Source: Melieria omissa
Lineage: Eukaryota > Arthropoda > Insecta > Diptera > Ulidiidae
Length of the DNA: 64,000 nucleotides
Direction: 5' to 3'
NCBI GenBank assembly: GCA_963971225.1
Contig: OZ020268.1
Location: 42,477,348-42,541,347, forward strand
The notes below the pieces were generated by a model, which was not told the DNA's origin, did not search any database, and saw nothing but the letters and a program-made list of their open reading frames with translations. A program made the translations under genes and the position numbers. This document shows positions 1 to 9,852 of this stretch, piece after piece. How positions within the stretch are numbered: the first letter of the stretch is position 1; every line of letters begins with the position of its first letter.

Positions 1-659
1 GATTGTGGCTCAAAAAAGCAACGTCACACTTGTTTTTATATAATAGTATAGATTAAATATTAGAACAAAAATACGCAGAAAGTGCACGTAAATGCCGCAA
101 AAAGCTTAATAGATTGACTTGAAAAACCCATCGAAAGTGCCTTTGAATTAAACATAAATTACGATATTGTAGTTCCCTTTGGTTGTTCAATCGTTTATAA
201 AGTGATAAATATTTATTTATTTATTTGCTTTTCATTAGACGAAAACATTGGATCATCCAATCTTTTGATAAGCCCACACAAAATCTCAATTCAAGTCCCC
301 AAAAGATTACACTCACCCACCCATCCGCCTGTGCGGATAAAGAACGAATGAGTGAGAGTAAATGCAAATTTTCCATTCCACTCAGCAGTGTATTTTGAAT
401 CATGATCTTATTTGTTCGAAGTTGTGCCAACAAATCAGGTTTGACGATGAGTTCGTAAAAAGTAAACAAACTTCCATACAGCACATATTAGAAGCGGTGG
501 CGTTCAGCAGCCTCAACACTTCGAGCGTAAGCGTCGTCGTTGTCTCACAGCCACAATTCTATATATTTTTATTTACATAAATTAACCAAAAAAAAATATC
601 AATAATTATAATTAATTCACTGCTCCACGACTGAGCGAAGCAAACATTGCGCCTGATAT
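1..659. other. intergenic, upstream of SVC gene 1
   Basis: AT-rich non-coding sequence. Short open frames here (for example 221-484 minus and 362-580 plus) have no recognisable domain and overlap each other, so I treat them as chance. No repeat or transposon end was recognised. Confidence 0.5.
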
Positions 660-696
660 TATAAAATTAAATTGCAATCTTGCTGCCAAGTCAGTT
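660..696 (+). promoter_or_regulatory. core promoter of SVC gene 1 (TATA box plus initiator)
   Basis: A TATAAA box starts at 660, and a TCAGTT initiator has its A at 693, 33 bases downstream, which is the classical arthropod spacing. The ATG follows at 766, giving a predicted 5' leader of about 73 bases. The TSS is inferred from the motifs only. Confidence 0.65.
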
Positions 697-765
697 CTTC
701 TTCAGCAGCACAGCAACAAAGTTAACCACAAATCTCCACTCAGTATTCGCTGTGACAGAAGAATC

Positions 766-1149
766 ATGAAATTGCTGCTCGTTATCGCGCTGCTCGTTGC
801 AGCAATCAATGCCGAATCGTACATACCGAATTCACCGGATCCGGGTGAGTGCAGATGCAGTTTTTCATGTGAAGATTTTGCACTTTTGTCTCATAATCAA
901 TGTGTTTGAAATGCAGACAATCCCGGGAACTGCTACCACAAGGAGCTGAAGCTGGCTATCAAGAAAGGCGAGACCCTAAACCCCACCAACGTTGAGCACT
1001 GCGGCGACTTGACATGCCAGGAAGAGGGCCTCATACGCGTTGGCCAATGCTCACGAGTGCAGGGAAATTGTCCGAATGCGAAATATGTGCCAAAGGACTT
1101 TACCAAACCGTATCCTGACTGCTGTGAACATTACAAGTGTCCCAAATAA
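766..1149 (+). CDS. SVC gene 1: secreted single-domain von Willebrand factor C peptide
   Basis: Two exons (766-844 and 917-1149) join in phase 1 to give a 103-residue protein. It starts with a clear signal peptide (MKLLLVIALLVAAINA). The mature chain has exactly 8 cysteines in the order NC, HC, TC, QC, NC, DCC, KC, and a KPYPDCC motif near the C-terminus. This is the single-domain VWC (SVWC) family, an arthropod-specific group of secreted peptides that includes Drosophila Vago and responds to infection or nutritional stress. The 72-base intron has GT-AG ends. Unlike the four relatives nearby, it lacks the second intron just before the fourth cysteine. The family is sure; orthology to a specific Drosophila gene cannot be settled by eye. 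Confidence 0.92.
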
Positions 1150-1238
1150 ATGAAACAACAACATAACCGAAATAACAACATATGAATGGATTGAATTGAA
1201 AAAAAATATTGGACTTTTAATTGCACAAGTTGGTTTAA

Positions 1239-1730
1239 CCCATTGCTGCCGGGTACCAGTTCCGCCCATACGATTTTGATAAAATTTCATACACGACCTA
1301 GAAGTGACCCAAAATGATCAGAAACATTTCAGCTTTATATCTCTGCACGTTGCTGAGATATTCATTGGGTATTTTGTACCCATTACGCAGCAATGGTAGC
1401 TTTTTTTCATACTTTGTGAAGTGATCAGCTAAACACGTGAACGAAAGTTGTATTTTTTACAGGTGAGTTAAGAGGCAGATTTTTGTTAAGTTCTAAGGCC
1501 ACAACGTTTCGTCACATTTTCCACCTCCGAAATATTCACGATATTTGGAGTCTGGTAACTCTAGCTAGATGGCGAAATTTTAGGGTGACCTTCACTAGGT
1601 TAAGGTAGTTCCATCTTTACCCTAACTATCCCTATCAATGGTTTTGAGAGATTTCAAACATTAATTTTTTTGTGATTTAAAAAAAAATCAATTTTCATGC
1701 GTAAAATTTTACCCATTAGGCAGCAATGGG
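1239..1730. mobile_element. piggyBac-type MITE 1
   Basis: The 492-base element is flanked on both sides by TTAA (1235-1238 and 1731-1734). Its ends are the inverted repeats CCCATTGCTGCC and GGCAGCAATGGG. TTAA target sites and ends beginning CCC are hallmarks of the piggyBac superfamily. There is no coding capacity, so it is non-autonomous. It lies just downstream of SVC gene 1. Confidence 0.8.
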
Positions 1731-1734
1731 TTAA

Positions 1735-3090
1735 GGCAACTGATGGCAAGTCAATTGATTAAAATTTGGTGGCTTAACGCTTTCGACACAAGTTGAAAAA
1801 GTCTTTCAAATCATTTCAATTGAGCAATTGGGTGGATTTTAAATTGAACAACTTGGTTTACTGTGGCTCCAAAGTTTTTGCTAAACTCAAAATTTACATA
1901 TTTGCGAGTTTTGTTTAGTCAGCAAAAACTTGTGTAAGAAGTGTACTTCAGCTCAAGCATCGATATGGGTTACAATTAGAATTTCCTATTGTTTGTAGAC
2001 AGTGAGATCATAAGTCAGAAGCAAACCCGGTAAATTCTAAAACCCAGCTAACAACAAATTAAGACAACAACACTTAAACGAATAATAAACAAACCACTCT
2101 CGCTCTCTTTGAGTGCAAATAATTTGCCTTAAAAGCTTCTAATTTGAATGAGCAATGCTTGACTGCTGCGCAAAACAAAAGCTAAGCCATGTCTTCTCAT
2201 TAATTGACGTTGATTTTTTATCCAAACATTGCGCAATTAACTGTCGCCACCATTCAGATGGAAATTGTATTCGAATCTTTGCTCAAGCAACATCAACTAA
2301 AACAACACATACACCCACTACTTCGAAAACATTTAGAATATATAATTGAAATTTTTCAAAACTTGTTAAGATGCTCAAAGAAGTTTATGGATGAGCTAAT
2401 GTTTTCAACGAGCCAATTTACGGCGCAGTTTACGGCCGCCACAGCTCAGTGGATTAGTGCTTTAGGGGAGTCAGAATCATCACCAAATCAAGGAAGATGA
2501 TCTGTCAATTTCCCCTATCCTTGTTAGGTAATGGTTGTGTCCCTGTTGTTCGATGATGAATGAGTGATTTTTATTATAGAAAATTATTTGTATATACAAA
2601 AAGTATTGCAAATTGAATCTGATTGAATTGAATTGAATATAGTTTATAATTAAGATAAAAGTCTTTGTCAACAAGTCAACAAAGTACAAATATCTATCAA
2701 ATAATATAAATGAAATAATTGCCTGCGAAAAGCTCTCACCGCGCCTTTCTGTAGATCTAAACAGAGCTGGGTGCGAGAAATTCTACCTTTGTTTAATACT
2801 TAAGCACAGAACATTTTAGCTCACGGGCCAACAAGTAAGTATTTCCCTATTGATGCGAAGGCTTGCGTTGGTTTTGAAAGAATGCAGAACTTCAAAAACA
2901 GGGTTTTGAAGGATGATTTCATAAACAGTTGCTGGAACTCGCCAATACCATTTCGGGACAATGATTCGGTAGGGAAGTCAAGAATAACAACGCTTTTGTC
3001 TACTTAGCCAGAACATTCCAAGAGTTTTTTATTGCCAAATTATATTTTTTTATAACAATATCATCCAATTGTACAGACAACCGTCCTCTT
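1735..3090. other. intergenic between SVC genes 1 and 2 (convergent)
   Basis: AT-rich sequence with no convincing gene. Open frames at 2155-2500 (plus, two overlapping frames) and 2480-2689 (minus) are low complexity or lack any family signature. The two flanking SVC genes converge on this interval, so it should carry both 3' ends. Confidence 0.5.
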
Positions 3091-3544
3091 TCAGCACTTG
3101 CCACAGCAGGCCGGAAATTCTGATTGAGCTGTGTTCAGGTTTGCACAATTCACCACAATATCCGCACATCTAAACAAACAAACAGCACATAAATAAATAT
3201 ATCTGTACATCTGCATAAGACATCAGCATCCTTACTTCTCGATTTGGGTTATATAGGAGGCCGGACAGAAGGCGCGCTGCACACAAACGCCGTTCGTACT
3301 GCCGGCATAGTCAATGTACACCTGCCCCTCCAGACTGCCCGGGAAGTTACGCAAGAACTCCATATGTCCATCGAGGGCAGTGTAGCCGCAAGCTGGTGGC
3401 GACGCTAAACGGTAGCAATACAAATTATTAAACGATTCATTAGATTTCGAGGACTTCACAAAAACACTCACTTGCACTGCACGACTTGAAGTCGACCAGC
3501 AGCAACACCAACAGCAGCGCTGACAAAAAATTTAAAAATTTCAT
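3091..3544 (-). CDS. SVC gene 2: secreted single-domain von Willebrand factor C peptide
   Basis: Three exons on the minus strand (3472-3544, 3236-3404, 3091-3169) join in phases 1 and 2 to give 106 residues. A strong signal peptide (MKFLNFLSALLLVLLLVDF) is followed by a chain with the family's 8-cysteine pattern (AC, VC, FC, KC, NC, ACC, KC), ending FPACCGKC. The cysteine order matches the SVWC domain, but the spacing before the second cysteine is longer than in its neighbours, and the usual KPYP before the CC pair is replaced by SEFP. It is therefore the most divergent member of the cluster. Introns are short (67 and 66 bases) with GT-AG borders. Its substrate or partner is unknown; family members are secreted to the haemolymph. 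Confidence 0.88.
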
Positions 3545-3595
3545 TTCACAAACTGGAAACACCAATGACAACTGTCGAACACGTTATTCGACACA

Positions 3596-3633
3596 CTAAA
3601 TTATCCGGCCATAAAACCGCTATTTTATAGCGG
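3596..3633 (-). promoter_or_regulatory. core promoter of SVC gene 2; TATA box inside a palindrome
   Basis: On the minus strand TATAAAATA (3621-3629) sits inside the hyphenated palindrome CCGCTATAAAATAGCGG (3617-3633). An initiator-like TTAGTG has its A at 3597, 32 bases downstream. The ATG is at 3544. Confidence 0.6.
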
Positions 3634-4443
3634 CCGTTTTTGAGTTGAAATGATTTGCCAGCTTGAGAACTTTACGTAAGTTTGTGTGACGAAAACTTAA
3701 GAGAAGCCATAGTTACATCAAACCAAACCCATCGAACATTAATTTGTAATTATTGCACCCTACACAAAACAGCGGCATTCACTACTCGCACTCGTCGGCG
3801 CTTTCAGTGCTGCGAACTCACGCTGATTTATTATTGAAAGACGTGTAAAAAATACAGTAATTAGCAAGTAGAAGTAATTATCGCCTCTCGTCACCCCGAA
3901 TCAGTCCCTGTTGCACGGTTGTAGCGCGCTCTGGCCGCCAACACGACCGCCGATGTTCGTTCATTTAGCCTCCCATCTAAACAGTGAACGGCAAACGGTA
4001 AACACAGGCCGTTCAGTGCCGCCTAGCTGCCGCATCTGCCGTACTAAGTTATTAAATTTTTGTTTAGTATGTGTCGAGCGAGATCCGGTAAGCGAGCGCG
4101 CCCGACGATTGAATGCTGAAGTATCTGCGCCGGTGCTGATACGTGCTCGACGGCAATCAAGTGGCGACTTAATTAGGCCCACAATTGTAGTGAATACAAT
4201 TTATTGCTTCCCACTTAAATGCACAAATTGTTGATGTGCAAAAAACATTTTTGTTATTAAATCAACAAAACGGCCGATGTTGACTGACTTAATCATTCAT
4301 TTAGTTAATTTAACACAGGCAATTCTTTTATTAGTGTAAATCGTTGTTCAATACATAAATATTTAATACAATAACAACAACAACAAATCTATGAGAATGC
4401 TGATAATAAAATTTGTGATTTAGGACTAGGAATAGTATTGTAT
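3634..4443. other. intergenic between SVC genes 2 and 3
   Basis: Both neighbours are on the minus strand, so this contains the upstream region of gene 2 and the 3' region of gene 3. Open frames near 3911-4234 lack an ATG at the proposed start or any known domain. No repeat recognised. Confidence 0.45.
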
Positions 4444-7400
4444 TTAAATGATGTTGTTGTCAGTTTGGCACACCAGTTCCGGACAGCACTCGGGATAGGC
4501 GCGACGCATATCCGACGATATTGTGCAGGTAGCATTGGGCATCAAATTGTGACGGCCGCAACTGTAAAAGACAGCAAGTAACAGCAAAAATATTTGTCAG
4601 TTCTGAACGAATTATTTATAATGTAATATCATGTAATGTAGTAATGATGGGTCTTTAACGCACTTCAATCTGAATGGTTTATTGGGGCCGAGAGATCGTC
4701 TGGTGTTTTAAGTGTACATACTCATCAGAACTCTCTACGATAACACTACTCGACACGAAAAATGCACCTAAAAATAAAAGTGTTTTCTAGACCAACTTTG
4801 GGCCGGTTTTTTATTTTAAAACCAGAAGAGATCACTTATTTTATCAATAAAAAATATTCGAAAATTTTGCGATTTTTTAAATTGGTCGAAAATTCACTTT
4901 TTTACAACTTTCACCGTCAGAAACTTCCCCAAATCTCATCTGATTTGGACAATCTGTATATCGCTGAAACGGCTAAGGTATTATCTTCTGACAGACTTAT
5001 CTTGTGTTAGATGATTCGTTTACGAGATATGTGCTCATAACTGAAACAACAGGGAAAAAACTGGTTTTTCAAAGATTTTTCGAAATCGCTTCGAAACGAC
5101 CCCATTTCACCTTAAAAACACTGTTTCATTCGAATATTGACAAAAAAAATCGCTGGGTTTATACGGGTTAACAAAATTTTTGGATTTTCAGTTTCGTATT
5201 CCGTGACCCAAAGTTAGTTTAGAAGAGATTTTTTTTTTTGGTGCACGCGATTGACCCATTTTTTGTCGAGTAGTGTAATTGCACTAGGTCTTCTTCACCA
5301 AGAGTGTGTCTACCAAAACCTTTTGACGTCACTGTGTCAAAGCTGGATAGTTTAAATTATTTATACCCTATGCCATAGCCACGCCCCATTTGCATAAAAA
5401 CTTTCACAGTTTTCACCCGTTTTCAAAGTGAAAATCAGCAATAAATTAAGAGGTGTTATATACTATTTATCTATCTACTATCAGTCATCTATATCTATTG
5501 TGATCCTTCAAGTATTCATAAGGCAAGAAGTATCTCATCTATAGAGTTTTTGTGAAATCGAAAAAACACTTGTGTGGCGAAAAAACATTTAAAAAATTAT
5601 CCTACGGAAAGAAAAAGGTGACACCACAGGAAGGAACAGTTGTTGCCCTCGCTCCAAGTTAGATATTCTGATTGTAATTAGACTTTGTTTTTGGTAATCT
5701 AAATTGAGTAAAGAAGGTTGTACCCTTACAGAACCTAACGCAAACACAAAACTAACCGCGTACTACGAAAATCGTGAATTGAAGTAATAAAAGTTCTTGT
5801 TTAAGGTACAACCTGATTTCAGATACCAGCTCGAACCAGTTCTAGAGAATACAGAGCAAACGTATAAAATATCATCACTGTTACCTATGCCAATCATTTC
5901 CATTTGGTTCACCAATTTAAAAAATACTCTTGATACTACAGTCCCTTCTTTCTAGTCACACAAGATTAATGACAAGCGACTCATTACTGAAAATTTCCTT
6001 CAGATAATAGGACTTCTTAAGTTTCAGTGACAAGACGATCGAATCCCTGCATCCCTTATTAAGTCTTCTCTAGTAAAGTTGGTTGGTTGGTTGATTGAAG
6101 TGGCTGACTCACAGTCCCCCTGCAAGTCACAATTAGCGCATAGGCACCGTTTTGGTACCACATGCTCACCGATGCATGCTTAGTAGTATGACTAAATTCA
6201 CCTGGTAGAATTTAGGTATCCAAGAAGATTCCCAGACTTACTGTCGAGCAGTCGGTCGAACAAGTAAGGAAGTGTTTCCCCAGAGACTTAAATCTTGCCC
6301 TTGCCAAAGCTGAGCAGTGACAGAGGAAGTGATTTGATGTTTCTTTCTCATCTAAATTCCCACAGCTCCTACAGTGGGTATTGAAGGGGATGCTTAGCCT
6401 CTCCGCATGTGGGCCGATGGTCCAGTGGCCTGTGATGACCGCCGTAAGCCGAGATGTGTAAATAAGCTCGCAGGATCTCTGCTCATTGTAGGAGGGCCAC
6501 ATCCCCCGCGAGGTACGACAGGAAGTCAGCGACTTCCACCTCCGATTTGCAAGACTGAGACAGTGCAGATAGCCCCTCCTGACAACTTCCAAAGGCATCG
6601 GAACCGAGACACCCAGTGATGCGTCAAGCGATTCCCCTGAGCGCGCTAACTCGTCCGCCCTCTCATTCCCTTCAATGTTCCTATGGCCAGGAACCCAGAT
6701 AACGGTGATATCAGCGCTCAGAGCCGTCTTACACTCCTCGACCAGCCTTGACTGGACCGTGGTAGATTGTAGAGCCTTTATTGCTGCCTGACTGTCAATG
6801 AATTTTGCAACCTTGCACCTATCGGTGATATGTCTCTCTACCAGTCGGCAGGCTTCCCTGACCGCCAGGACTTCTGCCTGAAAACTGAACTGTTACATCA
6901 TTAGGCAGACGTATGCCTTCATTAATCCCCACGTGCTGTGAGTATACCCCGCACCCACCCCGCACGCCATTTTGGATCCATCCGTAAAGATGTGTATATC
7001 GTATTCATTAAAACACTAGTTCTTTCCCATTCGGCCCTTGTAGGGAATTTCACCCCGAAATCCTTTTGAAAGCATAGGTACGGCACAATTTAGTCGGTAA
7101 ACCCACTAAACTTAACGTTTGGTAATGTACTTAGCACTTTGCTGTGCCCATAACTACGTTCCGCCCAACAACCAATCGCCTTAAGCCTTACTGCGGAGTT
7201 GAGGGTGATGTGCATTATATGTAAATCAATAGGGAGAAGGTGTCACAAGCACGTTTAGGGCATCCGTGGGGCATGTGCGTAGTGCCCCCGTGATGCCAAC
7301 ACATGCTGATCGCTGAACCCTGCTGAGCTTCTGGACCAAATAGCTCCAACTTAGTTGTTTCTCATTTCTATGTTATTTCCCAATTCCCAACTATATACCA

Positions 7401-7804
7401 GTTGCTTCAAACTATTTTGGAACCACACAAAATTTGATAAGTTTCTGTAATGATGCTCGTTACTTCACAACATTTGTACACTCATTAGAATTTGAATTCA
7501 ATACTCACTAATGAATTTCAAGCACGTAATCTTGACGACAATAGATCGATTCGCAGCGTCCGTCACGGTTTATCGGCTTGTAGGATTGATTCTTTGGTAT
7601 GGGTTGGTTCAGCTCCTCGTAGTAACACTGGCCGGGATAATCTGCGCAAACAGTCACTTAGCATTGAACTTTGAACTTTGTGGAAAGAGCATTTCGCATT
7701 TCACCTGGATGCACGGCATTGCCGCGATAACGTACATCGCACCAGACGCTTTGGCTGCCTAGAATAGCCATCAGTCCGAACATCATCCATGTTGTATGTT
7801 GCAT
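4444..7804 (-). CDS. SVC gene 3: secreted single-domain von Willebrand factor C peptide with a long transposon-filled intron
   Basis: Three minus-strand exons (7705-7804, 7509-7641, 4444-4561) join in phases 1 and 2 to give 116 residues. The first exon encodes a hydrophobic leader (MQHTTWMMFGLMAILGSQSVW). Exons 2 and 3 encode the 8-cysteine SVWC pattern (QCYYEEL, RC, YC, YC, TC, ECC, VC) with RRAYPECCPEL near the end. NQS and NAT sequons suggest N-glycosylation. Exon boundaries match those of SVC genes 2, 4 and 5. The first intron is 63 bases. The second is 2,947 bases and contains a MITE (4744-5275) and a non-LTR retrotransposon relic (about 6070-7330). Splice sites GTGAGT at 7503-7508 and TTTACAG before 4561 are intact, so the gene looks functional. 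Sister of SVC gene 4 by similarity of exon 2 (CYYE motif). Confidence 0.88.
4744..5275. mobile_element. MITE with CACTACTCGACA ends
   Basis: A 532-base element begins with CACTACTCGACA and ends with its complement TGTCGAGTAGTG. A second inverted pair (TGCACC near the left end, GGTGCA near 5240) extends the inverted repeat. TA follows the right end (5276-5277); the matching left flank is TAA, so the TA duplication is imperfect. There is no coding sequence. It lies in the large intron of SVC gene 3. The superfamily is probably Tc1/mariner, by inference from the TA flank. Confidence 0.65.
6070..7330 (-). mobile_element. non-LTR retrotransposon relic (RNase H and C-terminal zinc knuckle)
   Basis: Read on the minus strand, about 6600-6900 resembles the end of an RNase H domain (a dispersed GNERADELA-like segment and a SDSQAAxKAL-like segment). 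The open frame 6212-6598 encodes the downstream domain with CRSCGNLDEKETSNHFLCHC, the cysteine-histidine knuckle seen at the C-terminus of I/R1/LOA-type elements. The 3' end at about 6075-6095 is a CAAC simple repeat on the minus strand, a common terminus for such elements. Stops and frame changes show it is dead. It sits in the second intron of SVC gene 3, antisense to nothing and in the same direction as the gene. Confidence 0.7.
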
Positions 7805-7915
7805 GTTTGTGCGCGATTTGTTGTTATAAAAATGTATTTTTTAGTTCTTGACTGACGAAAAGCGTATACAAAATTAAAAGCACTTCGTGTGGCACCGTTG
7901 CTGCGGTTTTTTGCG

Positions 7916-7954
7916 ACTGAATAATTTACAATTAATTGTTGTTGCTTTTATATA
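7916..7954 (-). promoter_or_regulatory. core promoter of SVC gene 3 (TATA box plus initiator)
   Basis: On the minus strand TATAAAAG begins at 7952, and a TTCAGTCGC initiator has its A at 7918, 34 bases downstream. The ATG is at 7804, giving a predicted leader of about 114 bases. Confidence 0.6.
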
Positions 7955-8929
7955 AAATTAATTACACGGGCTTATTGTATCAGCGCACAAGAAAACTGCT
8001 CACACATTCGTTCGCTCAATTGTTGTGCTCTTTGCTGTGCTGTGTGTGTGCTCTCGTTGTTGGTGTTGTTTTTATTGTTGTAGCTTTTGATAGTTTAATT
8101 AATTAAGCCACAGTTCCAATATAGCCAGCCAGACCGAAAACACAGTTGGCCAGATATACATACATATGTACATACATCCATATACACTGTGAGAAAAATG
8201 CATGAACAATAAGTAGGAAAGTGAAAACCGATTGATATCGACACCGACATCAACTGTAAATATTTTAAATATTGTATATTGAAAAATATGTATATTTTGT
8301 TGTTAACTACGTCGAATGCATTTAAGATTTAGGAATATTTCGCCTGAAACCCCCAACAAGGCATTGGCTTTTGAAATTAAATAATCAAAATTTATTGATG
8401 TACAACAACTTCGACCTTAACGAGGTCATAATCGACGATATTGGATTTAAGTTATCTGTTTCCCGTGCATTTCGTTCAGTGTGGCTGCTGTCAACTGTAT
8501 TGTACACATTCAAGCAGTGCATACTTTGTATGAGCGCTAATTTTTGTTGTTGCTGTTTCTTTTTGTTGATCATTACTACTGATCCCACAACCTAAAAATT
8601 GTCAAACAAGAGACGTCATTTAAAGAGTTGGTAAATATGAAGCGATTACCGCAAAGCGTCAAAAGTAAATAAACCATCTGGCCATGACGTCTTAACCAAA
8701 ATCATGAACCGGTTAGTGTGGTTCAAAAGCTATCCGCTATGCATATGGAACTCGAGTCCACATACTTATGAAAACAAATCAAATATACGTGGAGAGACTT
8801 GGAATTCATTAAAGAGTTTATGATAGTAAAAACAGTTAAATATATATTTGTATATTTTAATGCAATAACTGAATAATCTCGTAATTTTTACGGATAAATT
8901 TTTTATTTTTATTATTGGTGAGGATGATG
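7955..8929. other. intergenic upstream of SVC gene 3
   Basis: AT-rich with TG/TGTT simple sequence around 8030-8090. The open frames at 8371-8595 on both strands overlap each other and lack domains. No gene recognised. Confidence 0.45.
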
Positions 8930-9852
8930 CACTGTTACCTGAAGATCTATTGTGCCCCCTTCTTGGACTTCAAAGACTGTCAGTGAGTCCAGTATCCAAG
9001 AGGAATTTTAGTATGCTTCCTACACCTTTGGATACCTAGTCCGTACCTGGTATAAGATGGTCCCCCAGGTGTTTCTTTCTTTTATGCATGAGTACAGGGC
9101 ACTCTCCTAGTATGTGTAATGCAGTATCGTTTTCCTGCAAGCAGAATTTTCAATAACTATTTTCACGGATTCCTAGTTTAGTTAGATGATAATTCAATCT
9201 ACATTGCCCTGTTCGCATTATTCTTTGATAGGGCCATGCATTCTCCGAATCTTTTCCTATTGTAGCACCAGATAACCATCTTGGAATGCTATAGATCTGG
9301 TAGATTTTCCCAGTATTGATTCCTTCTGGTTCGGATAGAAGAAGCTCCTTTTCCCAAACCACAAAGGGATTCACAGCCAACAAAAGTTGTGGAAGCTCCC
9401 CTCCTTACCAGTCCCTCGGCCCGTTCGTTTCCTTCAATGCTAGCGTGGCCCGGTACCCAAAGTACCCAGACCTGGTTGTAACGGCCAAGTTCGTTTAGCT
9501 TCTCAAGGCACTGCAGAACCAGTTTCGAGGACACCTGGTAGGGTCTTAGAGCCTTGATTGCCGCTTGGCTGTCAGAGAGGATGGCAATCTTTCGGTTCCA
9601 GTATCTCCTCGCCAGATTGAAATAAGCAAACCTTTCAATGGCGTATATTTCCGCCTGGAAGATAGTGGTGTGTTTTCCCGTAGGTTCCGAGTATCTTAAC
9701 CTCGGCCCGTATATGCCTATCCCGGTGCCTTCCTCCGTTAAGGAGCCATCTGTGTACCAGGATATCATATGCTGGTCTATCAGATACATTTCCGATATAC
9801 GTACCCAGTTCCTTTTGTTACTTATGTAGTTCAGTTTTAAATCTTTTGACAA
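8930..9852 (-). mobile_element. non-LTR retrotransposon relic with an RNase H domain
   Basis: The open frame 9289-9852 (minus, 187 codons) is an RNase H fragment. It has WYTDGS with the first catalytic Asp, FQAEIYAI with the Glu, SDSQAAIKAL with the second Asp, and WVPGHASIEGNERAE, where a Glu replaces the usual final Asp. Downstream to about 8930 the minus strand reads through broken frames with a DTALHILGECPVL-like segment, the usual C-terminal knuckle region. The organisation (RNase H after reverse transcriptase) points to the I/R1/LOA group. The upstream reverse transcriptase is missing, so the copy is 5'-truncated and inactive. It is diverged from the 6.1-7.3 kb relic. Confidence 0.8.
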
